Positions 1 through 10,747 are shown, counted from the first letter of the stretch. The stretch is 64,000 nt of DNA from Gnetum montanum (GCA_015680685.1 MNCI01006555.1:750215-814214); one strand, 5' to 3'. Notes: generated by a model not told the origin, from the letters alone. A program made the numbers and translations.

Positions 1-2735
1 CGAACTACTTTCATGACACCTTGGGGAACCTTTTGTTACACAATGATGCCTTTTGGTCTCAAGAATGCTGGGTCCACGTATCAAAGGGCGATGACATATA
101 TTTTCAGCGATTACATCTTACACTCGCTCAATGATTATGTAGATGACATAGTGGTTAAATCAAAATCGTCAGAACAACACGCACAGGATCTCGACTTAGT
201 ATTAAAACGTTGTCTAAAATACGAATTAAGGCTTAACCCAAAGAAATGTGTCTTCGGCGTCAAAACGGGTAAAATGCTTGGATTTGTAGCCTCAGAGGCA
301 GAGATACGGGTAGACCCCGATAAGGTTAAGGCCATTACAAACCTCAAACCACCTAGCAATCTAACCGAACTTCAAGGGCTACAAGGTCGGTTATAGTTCA
401 TTAGGAGGTTCATAGAAAATTTGACAGGAAAACTCACACCTATGAACCACCTACTACGCAAAAACGTCCACTTTGAATGGCCCCCGCAGTGCCAAGAAGC
501 ATTTGACAGCGTTAAAACAGCACTCGCTCGGTTACCCACCGTATTCCCACCCAAAAACGATAGGCCGTTTTACATCTACCTGGCAACATCAGAATCATCA
601 ATTGCCTCCATGTTGTGCCAAATTCGAGATGACGGAATTGAGGTCCCCATATACTACCTGAGTCATGCAATGGTTGCCCATGAAAAGAGATACAACAATG
701 TAGAAAAGTCATGTTTAGCTTTAGTTTTCTCTTTAAAGAAATGGCGACATTATCTTTTCCAAAATCAAGTTAACATAATTTGCAAAGATAATGTGCTCAG
801 AGCTATAACTGGAAACATCTACGAATCAAGCAAGATAGCCCGTTGGAAGGCAATCATAGCTGAGTTTGACCTGCACTATGTGGCACAATCGTCAGTAAAA
901 GGGCAACCCATAGCAAATCAAATGACCATATCGCCAACGCATGATCCAGGTACAATAGAACCCGAATTCCCAGACGAAAATGTGAATACAATAGACACGG
1001 TGCCAGATGACTACGATGCGATTCTAAACTTCGATGGAGCATCCACCTCTCGAGGAGGAAGTGCTACCGCTGTAATCACATACCCCTCTAGAGAAATTAA
1101 ACCTTTCGCCTATCGCTTTAACTTTCATTGTACTAACAACGTAGCAGAGTACGAAGGTCTCCTCAGAGGTCTTGCGGCCGCACTAGCTTCGGACGTTACA
1201 CGGCTTGTAGTCAGGGGGGACTCACAACTAGTCGTAAACCAAGTCACAGACGTCTATACGTGTAAAGCGCAACACTTACAACCATACTGTGATTTGGCTA
1301 AGCATCTACTCAAACAATTCGAAAATGTTGATGTCCAACATATCTCTAGGAATGACAATACCATTGCTGACGCCTTAGCAACCTTGGCTTTAAACATATC
1401 CCCTGACATATTTCATGCACTACCAAGCTCCGTGACCAGCAGTGCCGAGCCCATAACCAACACTCTCGACATGCTACCAATTGCATTCGTCAGTAAAACA
1501 CACGCTAACGAATGGTACGATGACGTAAAAGAATACCTTCTGCGCGGTGAAATGCCACAACGTTTAACCAATGCGCAAAAGGATGCAGTACGCAAGCATT
1601 CTAAACAGTACACATTAATACGGGATACATTGTGTCACCGATCCCACGAGGGCATACTGCTGACATGCGTCAATAGTACCGAAGCCCAAAGAATTCTTAA
1701 ACAAGTGCACGATGGAATCTGCGGGGGACACATTGCACAGAAGGCAATGGCAACCAAAATAAGATGCCTAGGCTACTATTGGCCACACATCGAATACGAC
1801 TGTCAGTCCAAGGTCAAAACATGTAGTATATGTCAAAAACACGGTAATCTCATCCACATTTCACCAAATGAGTTGCATACAACACAAATCACATGGCCCT
1901 TCCAGAAGTGGGGACTGGACCTCATTGGCCCGATAACACCCACATCTTCTGCCTGGCATAGCTTTATTATAACAGCAACTGAATACTTTACGAAATGGGT
2001 AGAGGCGGAACCCCTTCGCAAAACTACTTCTAAACAGGTGTGCAACTTCATCCTCGAAAACATTATAACCTATTTTGGCATTCCCATGACAATCATCACT
2101 GACAACGGGCCACAATTTAGTAGTGCAGAGACCAAAACGTTTTGCGATAGTCTAGGGATCAAACACTCGTTTTCATCCCCTTACTATCCTCAGAGCAATG
2201 GGTAGGCAGAATCAACAAATAAGACAATCATCACAGTACTCAAAAAGATGCTTGCCCAGAGCAAACGAAGATGGCACGAACAACTGGTGTAAGCGTTATG
2301 TGCATACCGTACCACGCACCGAACCTCGATAGGTAAAACTCCATATAGTCTTGTTTACGGTTCAGAAGCTGTTTTACCTTAGGAACTGCAGGAACAGTCT
2401 CTAAGGATCACGCTTTTCGGAATCCTCGACGACGAGCAAAACAATGATTTACGCATCATTCACCTGGACTCGGTGGAGGAGGAACGCGTGCGTGCACTCG
2501 ATCAGATCGAATGGTACTAGAAACAACAACGGCAACGACATCGACATGATCTTCATATGCACCCCATCACAGAAGGAGACCTCGTACTTAAAGCTGTTCG
2601 GGAACACCCAGATAAATTCTCAGTCAACTGGGAAGGGCCTTATCTGTTCATCAAAGCATTCGACAATGGGGCATTCAAACTAGCTGACATGGAGGAAAAG
2701 AGTTTGCAAATCCAACCAATCACTTATTCCTAAAA
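1..2735 (+). pseudogene. Ty3/gypsy Tat-lineage pol, 5'-truncated by window edge
   Basis: Reverse transcriptase C-terminal half, connection/RNase H, second RNase H and integrase read in one frame through nonsense codons. RT shows MMPFGLKNAGSTYQRA and YVDDIVVKSK (about 45-175). The first RNase H (about 560-830) has LATSE where a catalytic TDAS is expected, so it looks degenerate. A second, archaeal-type RNase H follows (about 1025-1400: FDGAS, EYEGLL, GDSQLVVNQ, DNTIADALA), the hallmark of the Tat clade. Integrase has an HHCC zinc finger (about 1700-1850) and core motifs LDLIGP, TDNGPQF and an NG.AEST glutamate (about 1915-2220). In-frame stops lie at 394-396 and 2203-2205, where Gln would be expected (CAG to TAG), and further stops follow 2205. 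The C-terminal tail reads to about 2735. Gag and protease lie outside the window. Non-functional copy. Confidence 0.93.
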
Positions 2736-2769
2736 CCGTTCTATACATGAATTCTAACTCAGGTACGCA

Positions 2770-2960
2770 CTAGTCCTGGAATCACGACTATAAACTGATA
2801 CCACGGAGTCCGCTAAGACTATAAACTAGCTCGCCTCTTCATGGTCCGCTAAGACTCAAAACTGGCAACGCAACGTCTGCCATGACGCTAAACGTGCAAT
2901 GTCCGACGGGTTACGACACAAAACTAACCCATGATAGACCGCTAAGACTATAAACTGGCA
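2770..2960 (+). repeat. Minisatellite downstream of Tat pol
   Basis: Degenerate units of about 30-45 bp share a core like CCGCTAAGACTATAAACTGG. Related cores (TTAAACTAGCA) occur at 5222-5345, 10661-10700, 14711-14745, 46318-46480, 55915-56225 and 57106-57770. In this element the array begins just after pol. Plant Tat/Ogre elements are known for hypervariable tandem repeats in the 3' UTR, which fits. Confidence 0.75.
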
Positions 2961-3937
2961 CGTTCATCTTCGACTCCTCATTCCACAGCCATATTTATTC
3001 ATCAAAATCATTGCATCCCTCATCAGCATCGTCGACATTCACATTCCATACTCAGAATCACCCCAATATTTTTGTTCATCTGCAGCTGTTTAAATCTAAA
3101 CTCATTAATTCACTCATGGTTTTCTTGTCCCTTTGGAGTTGTGTTTGCAGGATGACGCTCGGAAGTTCTCGTACGAGAGTGCGTCTCATCATAGGCAGCA
3201 AGATGAGGCAATGTCCATTTGTCCACCTGGCAAGACTAAATCGAACCATTAACCTGCACATTCCCATTCCCCGAAAATCCACTATCTGTTCACCAAACTA
3301 TGGCACACTGCAAAACGTTACAGCAGTCGCAACTCATAGAACGCAATATTCGCGCATGACTATAAGGACAAATTTCAAAAAAAAAAAAAAAAGTGGACCC
3401 TTGGCACTTCCCATATAAGCCCCAGGCGGGAAGGTATCGGTCTTGAAAATACGTACTCATGTCAAAAGCAATCAAAAAACATCATGTTGCATGGCTTTGG
3501 CACGTCGCTTACAGTTTTCCCAAAGAAGGGTGTTGTTCCTCCAAAGAGTGTCAAACATCACCCCGTGGCTTTGGCATTGACAACAAGCCCTCTTGAACAC
3601 TAACCAAGAGCACTGTTCTGCCAAAGGACGAGCATCGCATGCCTGAGTTCCGAGTCTGCCAAAAAAAATGGCTATTGACGAGGACCGGCATGCCGCACAC
3701 CCGAGCATCCCATTTTCCCGGCATGATCCCTTGGGTAGTCACCGATCCTCATGATCCCTTTCATCCTACCAGTTACCAATCTCACCCTTTCAATCCCATT
3801 CAATACTAAACACGGTGCGATGACGTCTAGTCAAATGGCCAAGGACAATGCTTTTATCAAGTTGCTTGTGGTATTTTGCGCTTATTTGTCGACGCTTCTC
3901 GGGTTGATTCCTCCAAGCGTCAACAAAGAGGGGCCAA
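2961..3937 (+). other. 3' untranslated region of the Tat element
   Basis: About 1 kb with no convincing coding sequence lies between the minisatellite and LTR L1. It contains a pyrimidine-rich stretch ending TTTGCAG at 3150, followed by GATGACGC. This block recurs in three other 3' UTR copies here (7425, 58161 and, on the minus strand, 10544). An A-run lies at 3377-3392. Short ORFs here look fortuitous. Confidence 0.6.
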
Positions 3938-3947
3938 TGAAACACCA
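3868..3947 (+). other. Inverted repeat (hairpin) across 3' UTR/LTR L1 junction
   Basis: The inner stem pairs 3885-3897 (TTTGTCGACGCTT) with 3915-3927 (AAGCGTCAACAAA), 12 of 13 plus one G-U. A weaker outer stem pairs TGGTATTTTG (3869-3878) with the LTR start TGAAACACCA (3938-3947). A purine-rich tract (AAAGAGGGG) between stem and LTR could be the polypurine tract. Confidence 0.7.
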
Positions 3948-4081
3948 CAAAAATCTTTGAATTTAGCATCTGTCTGACAAGAAGCAGACCCCCATGACCC
4001 ACAGCTGACTTTGGCTACATTTGAAGTCACACAGGGTAATTTTGAGAATTGAAACACCTGGTTTTTACTAAGTGTTGTGCC

Positions 4082-4482
4082 GGCGTATACGCCTAGTTTT
4101 AAACCAAGTGTTGTGCCAGCATCTACACCCAGCGTCTACGCCCCGCGTATACGCCCGGCTCCCCGGCGTACACGCCCAAGTGCGGTAGATGCACACGCTC
4201 GACGACAAGATCTCCAATGGCAACATGAAGATTACACCAAAGAGCAAGGATTGAAGCAAGTGGACATCCTTCGGCGTATACGCCCAACATTCGCCAGCGC
4301 ATACGCCCAGCGTATACGCACGACGCTCAGCATACACGCTTCACACGTACACTCAGCAAGTGCAACAGAAGCAAGAATTGAAGCAAGTCGACGTCTAGCA
4401 TCCATCAGCGCTAGCATCTATTCAAGTCTACGCCCAGCGTATACGTCGGCCTTTTGTAACATATACGCCCAGCGTATACCAT
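4082..4482 (+). repeat. GCGTATACGC palindrome cluster in L1 U3
   Basis: About six copies or close variants of the 10-bp self-complementary GCGTATACGC, often in a CCAGCGTATACGCC context, upstream of the TATA box at 4554. Long ORFs across it translate only the repeat and are not genes. Confidence 0.85.
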
Positions 4483-4553
4483 GTTTCTAAATTGTAACGC
4501 CTGGTCTATACGCCATGTGTCTCCCAGTCCGATTTTCTCGGCAACCCTACCCC

Positions 4554-4561
4554 TATAAATA
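4554..4561 (+). promoter_or_regulatory. TATA box of LTR L1
   Basis: TATAAATA preceded by CCCTACCCC. The context CCTATAAATA is shared at the same place in L2, L3, L4 and L5. It should set the U3/R boundary a few tens of bases downstream. Confidence 0.75.
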
Positions 4562-4859
4562 GCCCAGTTTTCCGCATTTACCAGGTCCGCAAAAAATTTA
4601 CCAGAGCAGACCCAGAGCTATTACGCTGCAAAAACCCCCTTACGCTTATGCTTACGCTGGAAGTCCTGTACGCTGAGCCCAGTCCGCGCTCCGCCTATCG
4701 TGTCAGCCGGCTACATCCTTCCGTCCACCGGGGCTTTACATCCGCCTTGTGTCCCTACACAACTGCATTAGACCGGTGCACAACATTTTAACTCTATAAT
4801 CCACTGTTCATGCTTGTTGCAAGTTCTTTTATAGTTTTACGTCAATTTGGCCCACGCTT

Positions 4860-5106
4860 CGTTTACGCCTGCTTACGTTTACGCTCCATCTGCGTCCGTA
4901 TATGCCCACTGTTTACGCCGTTTGCATCTGTTTGCGCCCTTTGTACTTGTTTACGCTGTTTACGCTGTTTATGCCAACATACGCTTACGCTGGGCCCATC
5001 TCTGTTTACGCTGTTCACGCTCAACGCTGTTTACGCCCCTCTACGCTTACACTATCTGCGCCTGTTTCGCCGTTTACGCTCTGTTTTACACATAACCCAG
5101 CGTATA
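4860..5106 (+). repeat. TTTACGC short-repeat tract in R/U5 of L1
   Basis: Irregular repetition of GTTTACGCTG and TTACGC words downstream of the TATA box, so it would be in the transcript. The same tract is in L2 at 6512-6760. Open frames in all three phases here come from the repeat. Confidence 0.8.
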
Positions 5107-5221
5107 ACACTTAGGTGACGCTCGGGGAAGTCCTTGTTTGATCTGCGTGCAGACCATTCAAGGCACTCTGCCTTCGTCCACTCCAGCTCGCCCTCAAGCG
5201 GAGGCAGGGTCGACCGTGCTC

Positions 5222-5531
5222 GTCCGTTGATCTACTGGGACCTTAAACTAGCACATCATGGTCCACCTAGACCTTAACCTGGGATCACAGTCTGCTGGGA
5301 CCTTAAACTAGCACAACCAACAATCTAACAAGACCTAAAACTAGGTTTATGATTTAGCACCTATAGTCCAACATACATGGTTTTGTGAACAAGTGAGTAA
5401 GAATACATCCAATATGTTTTTTCCTACCCACACTTCTCAGGTAGGATGGGATGGGGCATTGCAATTCCAAAATGAAGTTCACGTCATCAAGAAAAAATCC
5501 TCTAGGACATTTGCAACATCGCCATCCCTAG
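5222..5531 (+). repeat. Internal-region minisatellite scrap between two LTRs
   Basis: Units with GGGACCTTAAACTAGCACA (5238-5345), then about 190 bp of non-coding sequence, lie between the broken end of L1 and the start of L2. It resembles 57690-57840, the minisatellite and following bases of the L4/L5 element. It looks like a recombination or deletion scar joining parts of two related elements. Confidence 0.65.
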
Positions 5532-5673
5532 TGAAACACCACAAAAATCTTTGAGTTTAGCATCTGTCTGACAAGAAGCAGACCCCCATGACCCACAGCT
5601 GACTTTGGCTACATTTGAAGTCACACAGGGCAATTTTGAGAATTGAAACACCTGGTTTTTATTAAGTGTTGTG

Positions 5674-6140
5674 CCGGCGTATACGCTCAGCGTATACGCC
5701 CAGTTTTAAACCAAGTGTTGTGCCAGCATCTACGCCCAGCATCTACGCCCCACGTATATGCCTGGCTCCTCGGCGTACACGCCCAAGTGTGGCAGATGCA
5801 CACGCTCGACGACAAGATCTCCAATGGCAACATGAAGATTATACCAAAGAGCAAGGATTGAAGCAAGTGGACATCCTTCGGCGTATATGCCCAACATTCG
5901 CCAGTGCATACGCCCAGCGTATACGCCCGACGCTCAGCATACACGCTTCACACGTACACTCAGCAGGTGCAACAGAAGCAAGAATTGAAGCAAGTCGACG
6001 TCCAGCATCCATCAGCGTATACGCCGGGCCGTATACGCCAGCGTCTATCCAAGTCTACGCTTGGCATATACGCCCGGCGTATACGCCCAGCGTATATGCC
6101 GGCCTGTTGTAACATATACGCCCAGCGTATACCATGTTTC
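5674..6140 (+). repeat. GCGTATACGC palindrome cluster in L2 U3
   Basis: At least seven full or near copies, more than in L1. L2 has additional CAGCGTATACGCC units at 5677-5702 and 6016-6095, showing unit gain or loss between otherwise near-identical LTRs. Confidence 0.85.
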
Positions 6141-6206
6141 TAAATTGTAACGCCCGGTCTATACGCCACGTGTCTCCCAGTCCGATTTTCCCGGCAACCC
6201 TACCCC

Positions 6207-6214
6207 TATAAATA
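6207..6214 (+). promoter_or_regulatory. TATA box of LTR L2
   Basis: TATAAATA in the same CCCCTATAAATAGCCC context as L1. Confidence 0.75.
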
Positions 6215-6511
6215 GCCCAGTTTTCCGCATTTACCAGGTTCGCAAAAAATTTACCAAAGTAGACCCAGAGCTATTACGCTGCAGAAACCCCCTTCCGCTT
6301 ACGCTTACGCTGGAAGTCCTGTACGCTGAACCCAGTCCGCGCTCCGCCTACCGTGTCAGCCGGCTGCATCCTTCCGTCCACCGAGGCTTTACGTCCGCCT
6401 TGTGTCCCTACACAACTGCGTTAGACCGGTGCACAACATTTTAACTCTATAATCCACTGTTCATGCTTGTTGCAAGTTCTTTTACAGTTTTACATCAATT
6501 TGGCCCACGCT

Positions 6512-6760
6512 TCGTTTACGCCTGCTTACGTTTACGCTCCGTCTGCGTCCGTATACGCCCACTGTTTACACCGTTTGCATCTGTTTGCGCCCTTTGTACT
6601 TGTTTACGCTGTTTACGCTGTTTATGCCAGCATACGCTTACGCTGGGCCTATCTCTGTTTACGCTGTTCACGCTCGACGCTGTTTACGCCCCTCTACGCT
6701 TACGCTGTCTGCGCCTGTTTCGCCGTTTACGCTCTGTTTTACACATAACTCAGCGTATAA
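6512..6760 (+). repeat. TTTACGC short-repeat tract in R/U5 of L2
   Basis: Same repeat tract as 4860-5106, almost unchanged. Lies downstream of the TATA box. Confidence 0.8.
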
Positions 6761-6934
6761 CACTTCGGTGATGCTCAGGGAAGTCCTTGTTTGATCCGCG
6801 TGCGGACCATTCAAGGCACTCTGCCATTGTCCACTCCAGCTCGCCCTCAAGCGGAGGCAGGGTCGACCGTGCTTGTCCGTTGATCTTTCAGTGCCCGTAA
6901 CGTTCCAGCCTCGCACCGATGATTTCGGTCGGCA

Positions 6935-8244
6935 CACCTAGCATCTTACTAATCCTTTAGAGATGCTATTTGGCATCTTGTTGACCTTCCAGAGCTATCT
7001 TCACCACCGTCAATCATTTTGGTTATAGCTCCCACCATCAGTAGCATCCGTTGGAGTCCCAGCAATACTATGGCCTAGGCACAGCACTGCCATCCTCTGG
7101 CCCTCACCATCGCCTGATTCTAGAAGAGAATTCAGTCATGTGATTCCTCACCATGTAGCTAAATTTCCTAGCTCCTATCTTTGGTGAGAACTCCTGAGCA
7201 CCTGCATCACCATTTCTCCTAGCCACTCACGTGCTTACTTCTAGTGTGGCTGCTAGAGCTTTCTAGCCTACCACCATCGATGTCTACACTGGCCTTCCTA
7301 CTTTGGACATTGCATGTAATTGATGTAGCACTCATAGCCCTTGCAATGTCCCTGGCAGGTAGGACTTCATTCTCATCTCACATGGTGGCTATTTTCTCTT
7401 GTTTTCTCTATGTTGCATTTGCAAGATGAAGCCTGGGTGGCATCATTCAAGGATATATTTCATCATGAAGGCAAGGCATTGCATTGTTCTAATTTGTCCG
7501 CTTCGACCCACCTAGCTACTTGAGAGTGCACATCCCTACCACCCCCTCAGCAAACCTAACCTCTACCTGTTAATCATGCAATCTTCCTCATCCCCTGCAA
7601 ACTTCCCCAATGCACATGTAACCTTTCCCATAGTCAGTTGTTGAACCCATAATGGAATTAATCCAACTTGTCCCAAGGGGATCCTTTTTGGGTTGGTCAA
7701 AGCCCCAAACAGATGTAACATAACTCATCCTTGGGATGAAACACCTATCCTAGAAATGTGACACAGTTGCCTCTAAGCAAATATGGCACATAGTTCACCT
7801 AGTAATACAAAAAAAAAGAAAAAGAAAAAGAGGAAAAAAATAGAAGAGGTTAGAAAATGGCATAGTTGCCATTTTGCAACCAACTTGACCTTGGATTGAC
7901 CATCTCATACAAACTCTAATGAAAGGTCAAAAACCAAAGGGAAAACACCTCTACATGCTGACTCCATCACAAGCACTCTAATGAGGAATTGTGCTATAGC
8001 AACAAGCCATCATGGCATTGCACCCCATAGTTATCCACTCTATCCATGCTATCCATTGTCCCTTGACCCATCTCCCAAAACTATTCCCTATCACACCTCA
8101 TTTCTTTGGCACTCTCAAGCATAGCAAAGCATCGTTCAAGTAAGCACTGATGAATAGTGTTAGTGTCATGTGCATCGTGGTGTTTCATATTTTTTGTTGA
8201 CATCTCTCAAGCCAATCCTCCAGATGTCAACAAATAGGGGTCAG
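6935..8244 (+). other. Tat internal scrap: possible leader then 3' UTR
   Basis: 6935-7290 has no recognisable coding sequence and may be leader sequence behind L2. 7300-8244 matches the 3' UTR of the L4/L5 element (58080-59062) in order, including the TTTGCAAG block ending at 7425, the CCCATGGGG-like segment near 7670 and a purine-rich tract (7808-7850). The gag and pol expected between leader and 3' UTR are absent. ORFs at 7244-7523 look fortuitous. Confidence 0.6.
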
Positions 8245-8254
8245 TGAAACACCA
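8178..8254 (+). other. Perfect two-part hairpin across 3' UTR/LTR L3 junction
   Basis: Inner stem 8193-8205 (TTTGTTGACATCT) pairs perfectly with 8222-8234 over 13 bp. Outer stem 8178-8187 (TGGTGTTTCA) pairs perfectly with the LTR start 8245-8254 (TGAAACACCA). The loop is 16 nt. The 3' side holds a G-rich bulge (TAGGGGTCAG), the likely polypurine tract. Confidence 0.85.
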
Positions 8255-10089
8255 CTAATTTTGGGCTCTTGTAATTCAATGGTAGATTTGTGTAAGTGTC
8301 AAATCTTCGACAAAATTTTTCTAAGTCTAGTGTCATGCTATGCAATGTATATAGCATAGCACACTAGAATTCATGTGTTACCAAAATTTTTCTAAGCCTG
8401 CCTGCTACATTCCCCAACACAGCTAGCATAGCACATGCTTCCAAGGCCAATTTGCACAAATGTCAAGCTAGAAATAGTCAAGGGTCACTGAGGATGGACC
8501 AAACAATTTGGAAAACTTTCTATCTCCTAGAATATCAAGCTTGCTACACTCTTTAGCTTGCCTAGCTTGACACATGTCTTGATTGCTAACCCACCCATGT
8601 ACTAGGCTAGGAGTTGTCAAAAATGCTCAAGATGGACAAAACAATTTGGCAAATTTTCTATCTTTTGGGCCTATCACGCTCTACTATGCTACATAGCATA
8701 AACAATGTAACATAGGTTTTAGGGCCAAAATTTTTCTAAGTTGTACAATAAGTCTATCAAGCTATCTAGACATGGAAGATGCATTTGGCAATTTTTTGAC
8801 TTTTGAGGTTGCCTATCCTACTTCACCCCAGAATATGGCCAGTGTGCCATGAAGAAACATTACAAACTTTGGAAAAATTCATTAAGATGTTGGTGCTACG
8901 CTCTGCTACGCTACACAACATAGATAGCGTGATGAGCCAAAATCTGCAGAAATTTTCTAAGTGTTCACACTACACTCCATCACGTTGTGTAGCGTAGATA
9001 GCATGACACTTGGGAAATGCCTCCAAATGCCTCCATAAGCTTCCAAAACTTGACATCAACCTTCATTTCAATTCTAACATCCTTCCAGTAGCCAAGATTA
9101 GTAGTTTTCTTTTCTTTTGCATCCCCTATTAATCCCCAAAATTGTCCCTATGCTTGACCCTACTTAGAAGAGGAGGAAGATGTAGTCCTAGAGCGTAGGC
9201 TCCAAGTTGCATTTGTTTTGGCATTGTTTGTAGGTACATGGTGGTTCCTCAAACTCTAGCACATGCAATCCAAGTAGTGTGGCCATGATTGGTAGATTCT
9301 CAATTCTTGTTCTTGCCCTGAAGAGCATTACACTTTTAGCATAACACTCAGAGCTTGACATTTTGAGCGTAACATGTTAGGATGACTTGTTCACACCCAT
9401 GCTACATGGGACCTAGGCCACATGGCATTCAGTCCATATCTTAGGGCAACCCTAGCCCTATAAATACCCCAATAATCAACATTTTAGGGGTTGATCAACA
9501 AATCATTCTAAGCATGAAGCATTAGAATACTCTTGGCATCTTCATCACTCTCGCACTTGAGCACCCAAGCTTGACACCTGGTTGAGTACCATGACCCAGT
9601 CTTCCTTGCACCTAGATAGTGTGATGACTATAAGCCCAATAGGTATAGACTCCTTTACAGCTACCAGCACCACATCTGCAACATCCTAGAGACTGTGACC
9701 ACACTTCCTTGCTACATTGTTGTGCCTGTCTAACATTACATACCAATCTCACACACTGTTTAATTAAGAATCATGTCCCCTAGTCTTGGGGTGGTGCACT
9801 TCATTACCTAATCTCTCATTTCATTTTCCTTTAGCATTTTTTTTTTGAATTTTAGCATAATTTCCTATGTTTCCTACCACTAACATTTATTTTTGCTTAT
9901 TCACGATACTATTTTCAAGCTTTTGCAAATGGTTACTATTACATCATGTAAGTCCCTATCTAATTGAATAGACCATTCAGGGCACATCATTTCCATTTTC
10001 TCCAACACAGCCCTCCCATGGACTCAAGGTTAGGCTGTATGCTCATGGACCTCTCAATGTTCTAGCCACTGATGTTTTCAAATGTCACA
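8245..10089 (+). mobile_element. LTR L3 (Tat family)
   Basis: Starts TGAAACACCAC and has TATAAATA at 9459-9466, followed by the CCCCAAT...ACATTTT block seen also in L5. U3 has scattered GCTACGCT/AGCGTAG inverted words (8680-9005) instead of GTATAC palindromes. The end is approximate (ATGTCACA). It is preceded by 3' UTR and hairpin, so by position it is a 3' LTR. The DNA to its right is a minus-strand Tat body, so the two do not form one simple element. ORFs inside are not genes. Confidence 0.8.
9459..9466 (+). promoter_or_regulatory. TATA box of LTR L3
   Basis: TATAAATA in the context CTAGCCCTATAAATACCCCA, matching L4 and L5. Confidence 0.75.
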
Positions 10090-10655
10090 CCATTGATCTA
10101 TCCTTTAGGCTTCATTGGTTACTTGGCTTCTTAGCAATTTGCTTTTCCCATATTTTGGTGGGGTGAAACCTTCATTGGGTTTCTTTACCAAATCTTTTTT
10201 GATTTGGTTTTTCCATCAAGTGAGATGTGTTACACTCAATGGAATAGATGGTTTCCCATTGAATAAGATGTGTTACATGCAATGAACTTGGAGGTGGAGC
10301 ATGATGAAGGAATGTCATATGAACATAGTACATGAGTGTCAAACATTAGTTAACATTGTCATACATAGTGAGAAATATTGTGATCAAGATATAGGATTGG
10401 GCTCAAGGGAATCATAATAGAAATGGTATAAAATAAGAACTCTTGGCATGGGAAGACAAACTCACCGAATCATGCACATCGAGGTCATGTGGTGACTTAC
10501 CACCACGATGAGTTACACCTCCACAATGACCCTAGGCTTCATCCTACAAGCACAAATCCAAGAGCATAAGAAAACCAATTAAAGAAATCATGTTTCTACA
10601 ATGAAATACATATGATCATGTAGAACAGTTCAACATATCTAGTTATCAAAGGTTA
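10090..10655 (-). other. 3' UTR part of the minus-strand giant Tat element
   Basis: No coding signal. On the minus strand, 10578-10528 matches the conserved 3' UTR block (TTTTCTTATG...GTAG then GATGAAGCC, AG ending at 10544), as in the plus-strand copies at 3150, 7425 and 58161. Only about 450 bp follow before LTR L3, against 800-900 bp in the other copies, so this 3' UTR is truncated. No minus-strand LTR follows. Confidence 0.6.
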
Positions 10656-10660
10656 CATGT

Positions 10661-10700
10661 GTTACCAGTTTAAGGCCTTGGAAAGCCATGGAGAGTAGGC
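10661..10700 (-). repeat. Single minisatellite unit after minus-strand pol
   Basis: On the minus strand it reads CCATGGCTTTCCAAGGCCTT then AAACTGG, the family core. It lies between pol and 3' UTR, the same position as 2770-2960. Confidence 0.6.
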
Positions 10701-10747
10701 TCACTTTTTGATTATTATTAGCTACATGTAGTATGGTTTTAAATAGG

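Larger units (their letters stand above)
3938..5222 (+). mobile_element. LTR L1 (Tat family, GTATAC-type U3), 3'-truncated
   Basis: Starts TGAAACACCAC, the start shared by L2-L5. U3 is filled with GCGTATACGC palindromes (4082-4482), TATAAATA is at 4554-4561, and R/U5 carries TTTACGC repeats (4860-5106). It is nearly identical to L2 (a few percent difference by eye), with indels concentrated in the palindrome array. Homology to L2 stops at about 5222, where minisatellite sequence of an internal region begins, so the U5 end is missing. It lies downstream of pol and the 3' UTR, so it is probably the 3' LTR of the element at the window start. Confidence 0.85.
5532..6934 (+). mobile_element. LTR L2 (Tat family, GTATAC-type U3)
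   Basis: Starts TGAAACACCAC at 5532, with GCGTATACGC palindromes at 5674-6140, TATAAATA at 6207-6214 and TTTACGC repeats at 6512-6760. The end is approximate (GGTCGGCA near 6934), chosen by comparison with L4/L5 where similarity fades. It is a close duplicate of L1 with extra palindrome units. Unlike L1 and L3 it lacks the 3' UTR hairpin in front, so it may be a 5' LTR or a recombinant. Confidence 0.8.

Noticed and set aside
4077-5118. Several open frames of 60-148 aa with Tyr-Ala-Pro/Arg-rich composition in L1 (and the same at 5643-6794 in L2)
   Set aside because: They translate the GCGTATACGC and TTTACGC repeats in an LTR; all frames are open because the repeat lacks stop words.
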